Source: JABDIP01 sp965237625
GTDB lineage: Bacteria > Pseudomonadota > Alphaproteobacteria > DSM-16000 > Inquilinaceae
Direction of reading: 5' to 3'
Assembly: GCA_965237625.1 (NCBI GenBank)
Contig: CBDEGD010000006.1
Location: 76,086 to 140,085, forward strand
DNA length: 64,000 nt
Numbering within the stretch: the first letter of the stretch is position 1; each line of letters begins with the position of its first letter. The notes beneath the pieces are model-generated. The model searched no databases, was not told the origin of the DNA, and was given only the letters and a program-made list of their open reading frames with translations. Positions 54,259-62,650 of this stretch are shown piece after piece. Position numbers and translations under genes: made by a program.

Positions 54259-55500
54259 TCACCTCCGGCCGGCGCCGTCGAGGGTTCGGATGGTGCGGAG
54301 TTCGGGGAACCAGCGCGCCCACAATCCTGCGACCGCCATCGTTCCGATGCCGCCGAAGGTAACGGCGAACACGGCGCCGGTCCAAGCCGCCATCACACCT
54401 GCGCGGAATTCGCCGAGCTCATTTGAGGCGCCGATGAACACCATGTTGACGGCATTGACCCGGCCGCGAACGTGATCGGGGGTCCAGACCTGGATCAGCG
54501 TTTCACGGACATAGACGCTGACCATGTCGGTGGCGCCCACCAGCACCAGGGCGATGATGGAGAGCCAGACAACGCTTGAAAGGCCGAACAACGCTGTCGA
54601 AAATCCAAAAGCGGCGACGAAGACGAACAGGACCGTGCCGGCACGATCGCGGATGGGACGACTTGCGAGATACAAAGCGACGGAAATTGCGCCGACCCCG
54701 GGGGCGGCACGCAACATCCCCAATCCCCACGGACCCAATTCGAGAATATCCCGGGCGTAAACCGGCAACAATGCCGTCGCGCCGCCAAGCAGCACGGCGA
54801 AGAGATCGAGGGAGATGGCCCCGAGCACCACCCGATTGGAGCCGATATACCGAAAACCGGCAAGCACGGTGGACCAATCGACCGCGGGCGGAAGATCACG
54901 CTTCTGCGGCCTCGGCACCAGGAGAACGAGACCGGTCGCAAAGATGAGAAGGCCAAGTGCCGCGCCATAGGCAGCCGGTGCGGCAATGCCGTACAGCAGC
55001 CCGCCGGCAACCGGGCCGACGATGGTGGCGGTTTGCCAGGATGCGGTATTGAGCGCCACCGCACCCGCAAGCTGTTTGGTCGGAACCAGATTGGCGACCA
55101 GTGAATTGGCCGCAGGACCATAAAACGCACGCGCAATGCCAAAGAGCAGCAAAATCGCAAAGATCGGCGTGACACTATCCAATCCGCGAAGTGTCAGCGA
55201 TGCCAGAACGGCGATACAACAAGCCTCGACAGCCATCGATGCGGCCATGATGTTTCGTCGGCCGAAGCGGTCGGCGGCCTGCCCTGTTATCAGGACAAGC
55301 AGCGGCGACGGCAGGAATTGGATCAGTCCGACAAAGCCCAGATCAAGCGGATCGCGGGTGATGTCATAGACCTGCCAGCCAACGGCGACGCTGGTGATCT
55401 GCACCGCGAATACGGAAGCGAAACGGCCGAACCAATAGAAACGAAAGGCTGGAATGGCGAATGCCGGCCAGCGGCTTGCTTCGCGCGACGGCTGCTCCAA
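54259..55500 (-). CDS. MFS transporter (MFS_3 / EntS-like)
   Basis: 413 residues if the TTG at 55500 is used; it has GAGGG 8 nt upstream and gives a normal length. An ATG at 55611 would add 37 non-conserved residues. Twelve hydrophobic segments: opening AFAIPAFRFYWFGRFASVFAVQ, motif A-like GQAADRFGRRNIM, and an FYGPAANSLVANLVP segment typical of the MFS_3 (enterobactin-exporter-like) group. It is an inner-membrane exporter of unknown substrate. It marks the return to high-GC sequence after the AT-rich island. Confidence 0.85.
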   Translation of the reverse strand: MEQPSREASRWPAFAIPAFRFYWFGRFASVFAVQITSVAVGWQVYDITRDPLDLGFVGLIQFLPSPLLVLITGQAADRFGRRNIMAASMAVEACCIAVLASLTLRGLDSVTPIFAILLLFGIARAFYGPAANSLVANLVPTKQLAGAVALNTASWQTATIVGPVAGGLLYGIAAPAAYGAALGLLIFATGLVLLVPRPQKRDLPPAVDWSTVLAGFRYIGSNRVVLGAISLDLFAVLLGGATALLPVYARDILELGPWGLGMLRAAPGVGAISVALYLASRPIRDRAGTVLFVFVAAFGFSTALFGLSSVVWLSIIALVLVGATDMVSVYVRETLIQVWTPDHVRGRVNAVNMVFIGASNELGEFRAGVMAAWTGAVFAVTFGGIGTMAVAGLWARWFPELRTIRTLDGAGRR

Positions 55501-55633
55501 TGCGGTCCCTCGGGTTTTTATTGAATTCGCACATGACCCCCTGATTAGGCGGGTTCGCGCTGGAGCGGCCCAATAATTGAGCCCCGACACGGGGCCGGGG
55601 CTCGCTTCCAAAGGACTGAACCAGCTGGCGGTG

Positions 55634-55930
55634 CTATCCGCCCAGAGTGCCGACGATCTCGCGATACTCTGATTCGGAGAATGCCTTCAAAGTCGTCGAC
55701 CGGACATTCCCAGCAGCGCCACTCATCAGCGCAAGTCTCGCTATCACACTGTCACTCGGCGCCTCGTATATGAGGACCATGTCGTATGACCCCATCGTCA
55801 TATAGAAGTCCGTGATTTCCGCGCCAACCTGCTGAGCGACCGCTCGCGCAGCGTCCAGACGGCTGGGCGAATCTTTGACGTTCCGAATGCCTTGATCCGT
55901 CCAATTTACGAGTACGATGTATTTGGCCAT
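55634..55930 (-). CDS. GYD domain protein
   Basis: 98 residues from the ATG at 55930 (MAKYIVLVNWTDQGIRNVKD). The ferredoxin-like GYD domain is seen in ITDFYMTMGSYDMVLIYEAPSD, with the G-S/Y-Y-D signature. Function unknown; small stand-alone proteins of this family are common in soil and marine bacteria. Confidence 0.9.
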   Translation of the reverse strand: MAKYIVLVNWTDQGIRNVKDSPSRLDAARAVAQQVGAEITDFYMTMGSYDMVLIYEAPSDSVIARLALMSGAAGNVRSTTLKAFSESEYREIVGTLGG

Positions 55931-56298
55931 AGCGAAACTCCCATGCGCCGTTGCGGCCAGCAAGGAGGCCCCGCAAACATCTGAGACGATCCCGAGATGT
56001 TTGTTGGCGCTAGCCGGAACGTTAGACCCAATTGGCCGAGGGCGGAAGTGAGAGCCGTCATGATTTCACTGCTGACCGGCCGCCCGCGCGATCAAGTGCC
56101 CCGGTCCAAGTGGCGGGGAATCGGCGCGACACGGATGCCTTGGGCGCGGGCATTACGGAGACAGTTCACTAAATCCCCTTACTCGTACCGATCCGCACTC
56201 CAGGCAGTCGGCGATCATGGGAAAACAAGAGGCTTTTGAACTGTCACCGCAATCTTGAAACCCGTGGTGTTCCCATCCGCACTTCCATGGTTCGGGCT
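55931..56298. other. Gene-free 368-bp region
   Basis: It lies between the GYD gene and the SnoaL-like gene, both on the minus strand. It contains an open frame at 55997-56239 on the plus strand, whose Arg-rich product does not look like a real protein. No repeat or RNA gene was recognised; the promoter of the GYD gene must lie near 55940-56020. Confidence 0.5.
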
Positions 56299-57063
56299 TT
56301 AGAACTTGCCATTGTCGTTCTTCCACTCGGCGCGCGGGGGGATCGCTTCGATCGTGTCCCAATGCTCCACCAGCTTGCCCTCGGCGACGCGGAAGAGGTC
56401 ATAGAAAGCCGTGTGGGCACCGCCGAGGGAGCCTTCGCTGACGGCAAGGACGAAATTACCTTCTGCGAGCACGCGGTGGAGTCGATCGTATTGGATCGCG
56501 AGGCCCGGGTCGGACGGGGTTTGCAGGGCCGCGCGTAGCGCTGACAGACCGTCGGTGAGCCGAGGGTTGTGCTGGGTGTAGCGCTCGGTGTCGATGGTGC
56601 GGTCCAGCTTCTCGAGCCGGCCGTTGATCAGCACGTCATCGACTAAGGACCGGACGATCCCTCGGTTGGATTCCGTCCGGTCGAGGTCGGTCGCTTCTGT
56701 CGATCCATCGACCATGGTGTGGCCGGAGGGGTTGGGGCCTTGTCTCGGCTGGATATTGTCCCAGTGCTCGACGGCCAGATCACCCTCGAACCGGAAGACT
56801 TCGAAGCCGATCCTGCGGCTGGCGAAGTCGTACTCCGTATGGGCGAAGACGTAGTCGCCATCGGCGAAGGCACGCACGATATTGACCCGGGGAGAGGTCT
56901 TGGACAGCCGTTTGAACAGCGCCGCCAGGCCCTCGCCCCCTTCGCGGGTCTGGGGGTTGTGCTGGATGTATGTGTCGGGGCTGACGACCGCCACCGCCGC
57001 CGGGTCACCGGTTTCGATGCCCTTGAGCAACGCGCGGATCCGGTCCGTTCTTTTCGAGGTCAT
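56299..57063 (-). CDS. Tandem SnoaL/NTF2-like domain protein
   Basis: 254 residues from the ATG at 57063 with GGGGCG upstream. There are two SnoaL-like halves, about 1-115 and 125-254. Each has Y-I/T-Q-H-N-P (YIQHNPQTREGG; YTQHNPRLTDG), a central A-E/D-G-x-F/Y-V strand (DGDYVFAHTEYDF; EGNFVLAVSEGSL) and an E-H-W-D end (AVEHWDNIQ; LVEHWDTIE). This is an internal duplication of a normally single-domain family. SnoaL-like folds include isomerases, hydrolases and non-enzymes, so the activity is unknown. Confidence 0.87.
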   Translation of the reverse strand: MTSKRTDRIRALLKGIETGDPAAVAVVSPDTYIQHNPQTREGGEGLAALFKRLSKTSPRVNIVRAFADGDYVFAHTEYDFASRRIGFEVFRFEGDLAVEHWDNIQPRQGPNPSGHTMVDGSTEATDLDRTESNRGIVRSLVDDVLINGRLEKLDRTIDTERYTQHNPRLTDGLSALRAALQTPSDPGLAIQYDRLHRVLAEGNFVLAVSEGSLGGAHTAFYDLFRVAEGKLVEHWDTIEAIPPRAEWKNDNGKF

Positions 57064-57200
57064 GGGGCGCCCCACTTGTTCTATCCGGCCTTCAGGATGG
57101 CGGCTTGCCGGATTGATTGTAGCGGTGAAGACAGAGGGAATCGCGGTTTGATTAGGCCGCCTTGCCGAACGTAAGATGCGGCGGGGAGGGAACACGCGGC

Positions 57201-58346
57201 ATGAGCTATCCACCGCTTGCGGAGGTACGCAAGACGCGCCGGGTCGATTGGTATCGGTGCCCGATCGATAGCGCCAGGCTGCGCGCGCTGTCGCGGCGCA
57301 GCGATCTGCAGGGATGGTTGCAGGCCGGCGGGCATCTGGGTCTGTTCGTGGTGACGGGGGCGCTGGTCTACCTGTTCTGGGCGCAGGAAAACTGGCCGGC
57401 GTTCGCCGTTGCGCTGTTCGCCCATGGGACCGTCGGCAGCTTCTTCTCCGGCACGGCCCCGCATGAACTCGGCCATGGCACGGTGTTCCGCACCAAACCG
57501 CTGAACAAGATCTTCCTGTATCTGTTCAGCCTATTGAGTTGGTGGGACCCGTTCGATTACGCCAGCAGCCACACCTATCACCACCGCTATACGATCTATC
57601 CGGATGGCGATCGGGAGAATTTGCTGCCGCTGGAGCCGAACCTGCGGCCGGGGCTGCTGGTGCAGCTGTTCACCGTCAACCTGTTCTCACCGCCGGGGCG
57701 CAATTTCGGCAAGGGCGGGCTGTTCTGGACGATCCGGGGGACCTGGCTGGGCGCGTTGGGCCGGGTCGGGCCCGCCGACGCGCCGATCACCGATTGGCTG
57801 CAGGCCCTGCACGCGGACCAGCCGAGGCAGCATGCCAAGTCGATCCGCTGGTCGCGCCTTCTGTTGGCCTTCCACGGCACGGTGCTGGTGGTGTCCATCG
57901 CTACCGGCCAGTGGGTGCTGCCGCTCATCCTCACTTTCTTTCCGTTCATCGCGAACTGGGGATCCTATTTCGTCAGCCTGCCGCAGCATTGCGGGTTGCA
58001 GGAAGAGGTCGCCGATTTCCGCAAGAACACCCGCTCGATGACCCTCAACCCGGTGGCGGAATTCCTCTACTGGCGCATGAACTGGCATATCGAGCACCAC
58101 ATGTATGCGGGCGTGCCCTGCTACAACCTCAAGACCCTCGCGCAAGGGATCGCCGACGACATGCCCAAGCCGCGCTCACTGGTCGGCGCCTGGCGTGAGA
58201 TGCGGGACATCTGGCGCCGGCAGCAAAGCGATCCGGACTATCAGTTCGACACGCCCCTGCCGCCGACCGCGAAAAACGCCAGGACCGGCTCGCCGGACGC
58301 GGCGGAAAATTCCATCGGCGACCTCGCGCCGGAGGGTCTGCGATAG
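57201..58346 (+). CDS. Membrane fatty acid desaturase
   Basis: 381 residues from the ATG at 57201 with GGGGAGGG upstream. Four hydrophobic segments and the three histidine boxes of membrane di-iron desaturases: HELGHGTVF (H-x3-H), HTYHHRYT (H-x2-HH) and HIEHHMYAGVPCYNL (H-x2-HH). It introduces double bonds into lipid acyl chains or hydroxylates related substrates such as alkanes or sterols; the exact reaction is not predictable. It is divergent from the SnoaL-like gene. Confidence 0.93.
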   Translation: MSYPPLAEVRKTRRVDWYRCPIDSARLRALSRRSDLQGWLQAGGHLGLFVVTGALVYLFWAQENWPAFAVALFAHGTVGSFFSGTAPHELGHGTVFRTKPLNKIFLYLFSLLSWWDPFDYASSHTYHHRYTIYPDGDRENLLPLEPNLRPGLLVQLFTVNLFSPPGRNFGKGGLFWTIRGTWLGALGRVGPADAPITDWLQALHADQPRQHAKSIRWSRLLLAFHGTVLVVSIATGQWVLPLILTFFPFIANWGSYFVSLPQHCGLQEEVADFRKNTRSMTLNPVAEFLYWRMNWHIEHHMYAGVPCYNLKTLAQGIADDMPKPRSLVGAWREMRDIWRRQQSDPDYQFDTPLPPTAKNARTGSPDAAENSIGDLAPEGLR

Positions 58347-58422
58347 GCCTTCGTCCGAGCGAGACGATCTCCTGACATTGGGTCGCCGGTTTCGGCGAGC
58401 GCAGCGGATGCGATCTTCGATC

Positions 58423-58479
58423 AAGTCTTCACGAGCCCCCTCACCCCTCGTGGGAGGGTGAGGGGGCTTCGCAAGACTT
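58423..58479. repeat. Palindromic repeat, CCCCCTCACCC type, downstream of desaturase
   Basis: AAGTCTTC ... GCCCCCTCACCC and GGGTGAGGGGGC ... AAGACTT form a long hairpin. It is preceded by CGATCTTCGATCAAG at about 58410, as is the repeat at 47201. It lies between the convergent desaturase and binding-protein genes and probably terminates both. Confidence 0.8.
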
Positions 58480-58545
58480 CGCGGACTATGGGCTGCAATT
58501 CAAAGGTGCAATTCAAAGGTGTCAGAGTCGATTGATCCACGTGAC

Positions 58546-59406
58546 CTATTCCGGCAACGCCTGCAACGTCAGCAGCGCCCGCAGCAGATCACCCGGCTCG
58601 GTGCCGGTGAACCAGCGGTCGTAGATCGGCTCCAGACTGCCGGTGCGGTAGATGTGGGCCAGGGTACGGTCGGCGATCAGGCGCAGATCGTCCTCGCCGC
58701 GGGGGATGGCCAGGGCGTAAGGCTCGACCGTCAGATAGCGGCTGAACAGGCGGATCGCCTCCGACTTATCCTCGGTCACCGCCAGGCCGTAGAGCAATTC
58801 GCGATCGCCGAAGAAGGCGTCGATATCGCCGGACAAGAGCGCGTCCAGCCCGGCCGGCCGGTCGTTGAATGTGACGACCTCGGCGGTGATGCGCTCGCCC
58901 TCCAGGGTGTTGCGCAGCGCCTGCTCGGTGGTGGTGGCGCCCAGCACGCCGATCCGCTTGCCGGCGGTGTCGCCCATATTGGTGATGGCCGAGTCCGCGC
59001 GCACCATCACCCCGGCGCCGGTGACGAAGGTGAACAGGGTGAAGTCCATGGCCTCCCGGCGCGACAGGGTCACCGAGGTGGCGCCGCACAGGATGTCGAT
59101 CTCGCCTTGCGTCAGGGCGTCGAAGCGGTTCTCGACGGTGACCGGTTTGAAATCCACATGGATTTCGTCGCGGCCGAGATGGATGGCGACACTCTTGGCG
59201 ATCTCCAGGCACAGCTCGACGGAGTAGCCGTCGGCCTTGCCGTCCCCCCGTATCATGGAGAAGGGCGCCGCATCCTGGCGAAAGCCGATGGTGAAGGTGC
59301 CACTCTCGCCCACCTTTTCCAGGGTGTCCGCCCTCGCCGGGCCGGTCGCGGTCGAGGCTATCGTCAGTGCCATCGCCAGCGCCGTCATCATCCGCATGGT
59401 CGCCAT
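58546..59406 (-). CDS. Orphan amino-acid-type substrate-binding protein (SBP_bac_3)
   Basis: 286 residues. Signal peptide MATMRMMTALAMALTIASTA, cleavage near G-P-A-R-A-D. The mature protein follows family 3: GTFTIGFRQDAAPFSMI, DGYSVELCLEIAKSVA, and GEIDILCGATSVTLSRRE with the ligand-contacting Arg, then DAFFGDRELLYGLAV. AGGAGAG upstream supports the start. No permease or ATPase gene is nearby, so it works with a distant transporter or acts as a sensor or enzyme-like protein. Confidence 0.92.
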   Translation of the reverse strand: MATMRMMTALAMALTIASTATGPARADTLEKVGESGTFTIGFRQDAAPFSMIRGDGKADGYSVELCLEIAKSVAIHLGRDEIHVDFKPVTVENRFDALTQGEIDILCGATSVTLSRREAMDFTLFTFVTGAGVMVRADSAITNMGDTAGKRIGVLGATTTEQALRNTLEGERITAEVVTFNDRPAGLDALLSGDIDAFFGDRELLYGLAVTEDKSEAIRLFSRYLTVEPYALAIPRGEDDLRLIADRTLAHIYRTGSLEPIYDRWFTGTEPGDLLRALLTLQALPE

Positions 59407-59825
59407 TTCACTCTCCTGTTGAGCCGTTGCTGCCTGCCTCTGCCTAGCAAACCAGATTAGCCGGGCGGGGGATATCCTAATTGCGCAAGTTGTCGCACGG
59501 GCCTGCCGGCGGTTGTCGCCTCCGCAACGACCCGGACCGACGACAAGTCAAACGACTCTGATCCTGTGGAAGGGTCTGGGCCCGGTCGCACCGGTCGTTC
59601 ACCACAGATGTGATTTGAGCGCTTCAGCATCCGGGTGCACACTCGGCTTTAGGGAAACACTAGAGCACGATGAGATTAGGTCGATTGACCTAATCTCATC
59701 GTGCTCTAGAATCTTAGGAATTAGAGTGGGATTCAGATTTGAAGTCGAGTCGACTTCAAATCATCCTGCTCTAGGGCAAAGCTCCAGGAGGGACAGCAAA
59801 CTAGACACATTGGGAGGATGCAAAA
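59407..59825. other. Gene-free 419-bp divergent region with palindromic repeat
   Basis: It separates the binding-protein gene (minus) from the GFA-family gene (plus). The family A repeat at 59660-59774 fills its right part. Positions 59460-59650 hold nothing I can identify. Confidence 0.5.
59660..59774. repeat. Two-hairpin palindromic repeat, family A, copy 3
   Basis: It is nearly identical to 15066-15179: the first hairpin has the same 23-bp stem and GATT loop, and the second has GATTTGAAGTCGA-G-TCGACTTCAAATC. It ends about 50 bp before the GFA-family start codon, so here the repeat sits upstream of a gene rather than at a gene end. Confidence 0.92.
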
Positions 59826-60398
59826 ATGACCAGCGCGATTTCGATCCATCCGGCCGTCAATAACGGCCTTACGCCGGCGGCTGCCGATTTCGCCGGCGGG
59901 ACGCTGAATTGCAAATGCGGCCACGACCCCGTCGAGGTGACGGTCACCAGCCAATGCCTGCACAATCACGCCTGCGGTTGCTCCAAATGCTGGAAACCGG
60001 ATGGCGCCCTGTTCGCTCAGATCGCCGTGGTGCCGCGCGGCGCGGTCAGCGTCACGGCGAACGGGCACAGGCTGCGCATCGTCGACGACGCCGCGACCAT
60101 CCAGCGCCACGCCTGCAGCGAGTGCGGCGTCCACATGTATGGCCGGATCGAAGACACGGGCCATCCGTTCCACGGGCTCGACTTCATCCACACGGAACTG
60201 TCCGACGATACGGGCTGGGCGCCGCCCGAATTCGCCGCCTTCGTGTCGTCGATCATCGAAACGGGAACCTCGCCCGAGCAGATGGGCGCGATCAGGGCGC
60301 GGCTGAAGGAGCTGGGGCTCGAGCCCTATGACTGCCTGTCGCCGCCGCTGATGGACGCCATCGCGACCCATGTCGGCAAGGCGGCCGGCACGCAGTAG
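59826..60398 (+). CDS. gfa: GFA-family protein, S-(hydroxymethyl)glutathione synthase-like
   Basis: 190 residues. Zinc-binding GFA fold: LNCKCGHDPVEV, CLHNHACGCSKCWKP (Cys ligands) and RHACSECGVHMYGRIED. Length and the long N- and C-terminal parts (SECGVHMY, FHGLDFIHTEL) match Gfa, which promotes glutathione-formaldehyde adduct formation, rather than the shorter generic GFA proteins. GGGAGGA upstream fixes the start. No formaldehyde dehydrogenase gene is adjacent in the window. Confidence 0.88.
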   Translation: MTSAISIHPAVNNGLTPAAADFAGGTLNCKCGHDPVEVTVTSQCLHNHACGCSKCWKPDGALFAQIAVVPRGAVSVTANGHRLRIVDDAATIQRHACSECGVHMYGRIEDTGHPFHGLDFIHTELSDDTGWAPPEFAAFVSSIIETGTSPEQMGAIRARLKELGLEPYDCLSPPLMDAIATHVGKAAGTQ

Positions 60399-60424
60399 GC
60401 AAGGCGCCATCCTCCGGCCGAACG

Positions 60425-61024
60425 TTAGGCCTCGAAGGGCAGCGGGCCGCGGCGGTGGCGTTCCACGGCGCCGACCAGGACGGTGTCGGTCGGGTAGTGG
60501 CTCATATAGGTGAACGCGGCCTGGTAGGTCCACAATTCGGGAATGTAGAGTTGTCGCACGGCCCTTTGAACGCCGTGTGAATCGACGATCTTATAGGCCT
60601 TCTGCATGTCCGTGTAGCCGGCGTCCGGGGCGTGGTCGGCCACGCCGTGAAAGGCTTTCAGCGGCTCGTTGAGGCGGATCGAGACGAACTGGGCGAGATG
60701 CAGCGGGCTGTTGCCGGACCAGTCATGCCGCACCGCCAGGGTGGCGTGCAGTGCGCTCTTGCCCTGCGCCCGGCCGGTGGTGATGGCCCCGCCCATGCCG
60801 AAATTGTCGATCACCTGCTTCATCTCGTAGGGCGTGAACCACCACGCGCCGAACCGCCTGCGCGAATCATGGTAGAGCCGGAACAGGACCGTGCCGGCGG
60901 GGATCTCCACGATTTGCGGGTCGACGATGCCGCCGCTGCGATGCCCGGCCGCGCTAAAGCCCCGCACCTCCATATAGGTCCGATCCAGCTGCGGCGGCGC
61001 GAAATAACTGTCGTTCCTGGCCAT
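60425..61024 (-). CDS. Protein of unknown function (199 aa)
   Basis: 199 residues starting MARNDSYFAPPQLDRTYMEV, with AGAGGA upstream. Soluble; distinctive parts are IPAGTVLFRLYHDSRRRFGAWWFTPYEM, which resembles the RES-domain opening R-x-x-R/H ... W-x-x-x only weakly, and LWTYQAAFTYMSHYPTDTVLV. I do not recognise the family. It converges with the GFA-family gene, 26 bp apart. Confidence 0.65.
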   Translation of the reverse strand: MARNDSYFAPPQLDRTYMEVRGFSAAGHRSGGIVDPQIVEIPAGTVLFRLYHDSRRRFGAWWFTPYEMKQVIDNFGMGGAITTGRAQGKSALHATLAVRHDWSGNSPLHLAQFVSIRLNEPLKAFHGVADHAPDAGYTDMQKAYKIVDSHGVQRAVRQLYIPELWTYQAAFTYMSHYPTDTVLVGAVERHRRGPLPFEA

Positions 61025-61219
61025 GGTCCATGTCCTCTTCTTGGGCGCCGAATCCGCCGATCGCAGTGGGACCGGGGGTTTTCGGCGGGCCCGATTGTGA
61101 AGGCCCGCAACCGGTCTCAGCCAACGCCGGGAGCCGTCAATTCGTCCAACGAAAAGCTAAAGAGTGCTTTTTCGGAAAATCCAATGTATTAACCAAGTTA
61201 ACCCCGTGCCATGGGTTCG

Positions 61220-62650
61220 TCAATTCCCTGGGGCGGGCAGCTTGCCGGTCCCGCCCGGCTCCGCGGCTGCAGCGGTGATGACCGCCGCGATGCGCTCGAC
61301 CAGCGCGGCGCGGCCGGCGGGGGCCGTCGCTCGGGCGTCGTCGCCCAGGGCCGACCAGCGTGGATTGCGCCGCGCCTGCTTCAGTAGCGGCGCCAATTGC
61401 TCGACCAAGCCGTCCTCGCTTGCCGCCGCGGTCCGGATCGGCGTCTGCGCGCCATGACCGCGACCCAGAAGCGCGGCGACCAGCGCCGACTCCCGCGATG
61501 CCATCAGATGCAAGGTGGTCTCGGCTACGGTCATTTCCTCGAAGCCGCGGGCGCGGGCCACCAGCCGGCCGCCATAGCGGCGGGCGCCGTCCAGCACGAC
61601 GCCTGCGGTGGCGCCGGCCAGGGCCGCCATGCCCAGGGTCAGGCCGCCGGTCATCAGATCGATGGCCAGCCCGGCTGTGGCGCCGGTGGCCGCCGCCTTG
61701 GCGGTATCGACGGTGACCCGCTCCAGCAGCGCCGGGTCGAACAGATCTTCTTCCCATTGGCCAAGGCTGAAGGGCAGGGAAGCGGGTGTGTAATCCTGCT
61801 CGGCGAAGCGGTGCAAATCGAGGAGGGCCGAGACCGCCCGCTTTTCGCGTTGCCGCACCGCCTCCTTCAGCGCCTCGGCGACCGCCGCACGCTCCGCATC
61901 GTCGTCCTCCGGATAGCGCCGGCGGGCGGCGGCGGCGTCGACCACCAGCTCCGCCACGGCCAGAGCGGAGGCGCGGCGCAGATTGGCGCGGGCCGCCTTC
62001 AGCTCCGCGATTAGCCGTTCCAGCGGCGGCGCGAAGGCATCCGACAGGGTGGCGATCTTGGCGTAGAGGGCCAACTCATCGGCCTCGCGATAGGCCACAG
62101 TGTCGAAGGCGACGACCGCATGCATGTTGACCCGGGCCAGCTGCTCGCGCCATCCGGCCTCGGCCAACGGGCTTGCGGTTGCCGCCGGGCCCAGGAAGTT
62201 CAGCACCGGCAGCACCGGACGGGCGCAGCGGCCGATCACCTCCAACTCGTCGCGATGCTTGGCGCGCACCGGGTCGCGGAGGTCGATCACGTAGAGCAGG
62301 ATGTCGGAGGCCAGGATCTGGTTCAGCGCCTTGGCCTCCTGGCCAAAGCCGGCCTGCAGCGCCGGGTCGCGGGTGAAGGCCTCGATGGTCTCGATCCAGT
62401 CCTCGCCGCGCTCCGCTTTCAGGCGCTCCAGATGGTCCAACAAGCCGCTGGAATCCTCGAAGCCCGGCGTGTCGTAGAGCCGCAGTACCGTGCGACCGGC
62501 GACCGCCAACTCGGCCAACTCCACATGGCGGGTGGTCGCCGGGTGGGCGGAAATTTGGCCGAAGTCGCGCTGCCGGGTCAGAGTTCTCATCAGGCTGGTC
62601 TTGCCGGCATTGGTGTGGCCGATGACGGCGATGTCGGGAGCGTCCTTCAT
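61220..62650 (-). CDS. DUF3482-type GTPase
   Basis: 476 residues. G1/P-loop GHTNAGKTSL (11-20), a switch region with HPATTRHVE, and G3 LYDTPGFED are clear. The G4 position reads N-F-L-G rather than N-K-x-D, which is unusual. The C-terminal half (about 280-460) is a DUF3482-like domain, with an Ala/Gly-rich stretch (about 305-345, TAKAAATGATAGLAIDLMTG, then LTLGMAALAGATAGVV) that may contact membrane. Its ATG overlaps the stop of the DUF2868 gene upstream by 4 bp (ATGA). GTPase and DUF2868 genes are, as far as I know, regularly paired; the pair may act at the inner membrane. Confidence 0.88.
   Translation of the reverse strand: MKDAPDIAVIGHTNAGKTSLMRTLTRQRDFGQISAHPATTRHVELAELAVAGRTVLRLYDTPGFEDSSGLLDHLERLKAERGEDWIETIEAFTRDPALQAGFGQEAKALNQILASDILLYVIDLRDPVRAKHRDELEVIGRCARPVLPVLNFLGPAATASPLAEAGWREQLARVNMHAVVAFDTVAYREADELALYAKIATLSDAFAPPLERLIAELKAARANLRRASALAVAELVVDAAAARRRYPEDDDAERAAVAEALKEAVRQREKRAVSALLDLHRFAEQDYTPASLPFSLGQWEEDLFDPALLERVTVDTAKAAATGATAGLAIDLMTGGLTLGMAALAGATAGVVLDGARRYGGRLVARARGFEEMTVAETTLHLMASRESALVAALLGRGHGAQTPIRTAAASEDGLVEQLAPLLKQARRNPRWSALGDDARATAPAGRAALVERIAAVITAAAAEPGGTGKLPAPGN

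Noticed and set aside
55997..56239. 80-codon plus-strand frame between the GYD and SnoaL-like genes
   Set aside because: No ribosome-binding site, Arg-rich composition and no motif; treated as non-coding.
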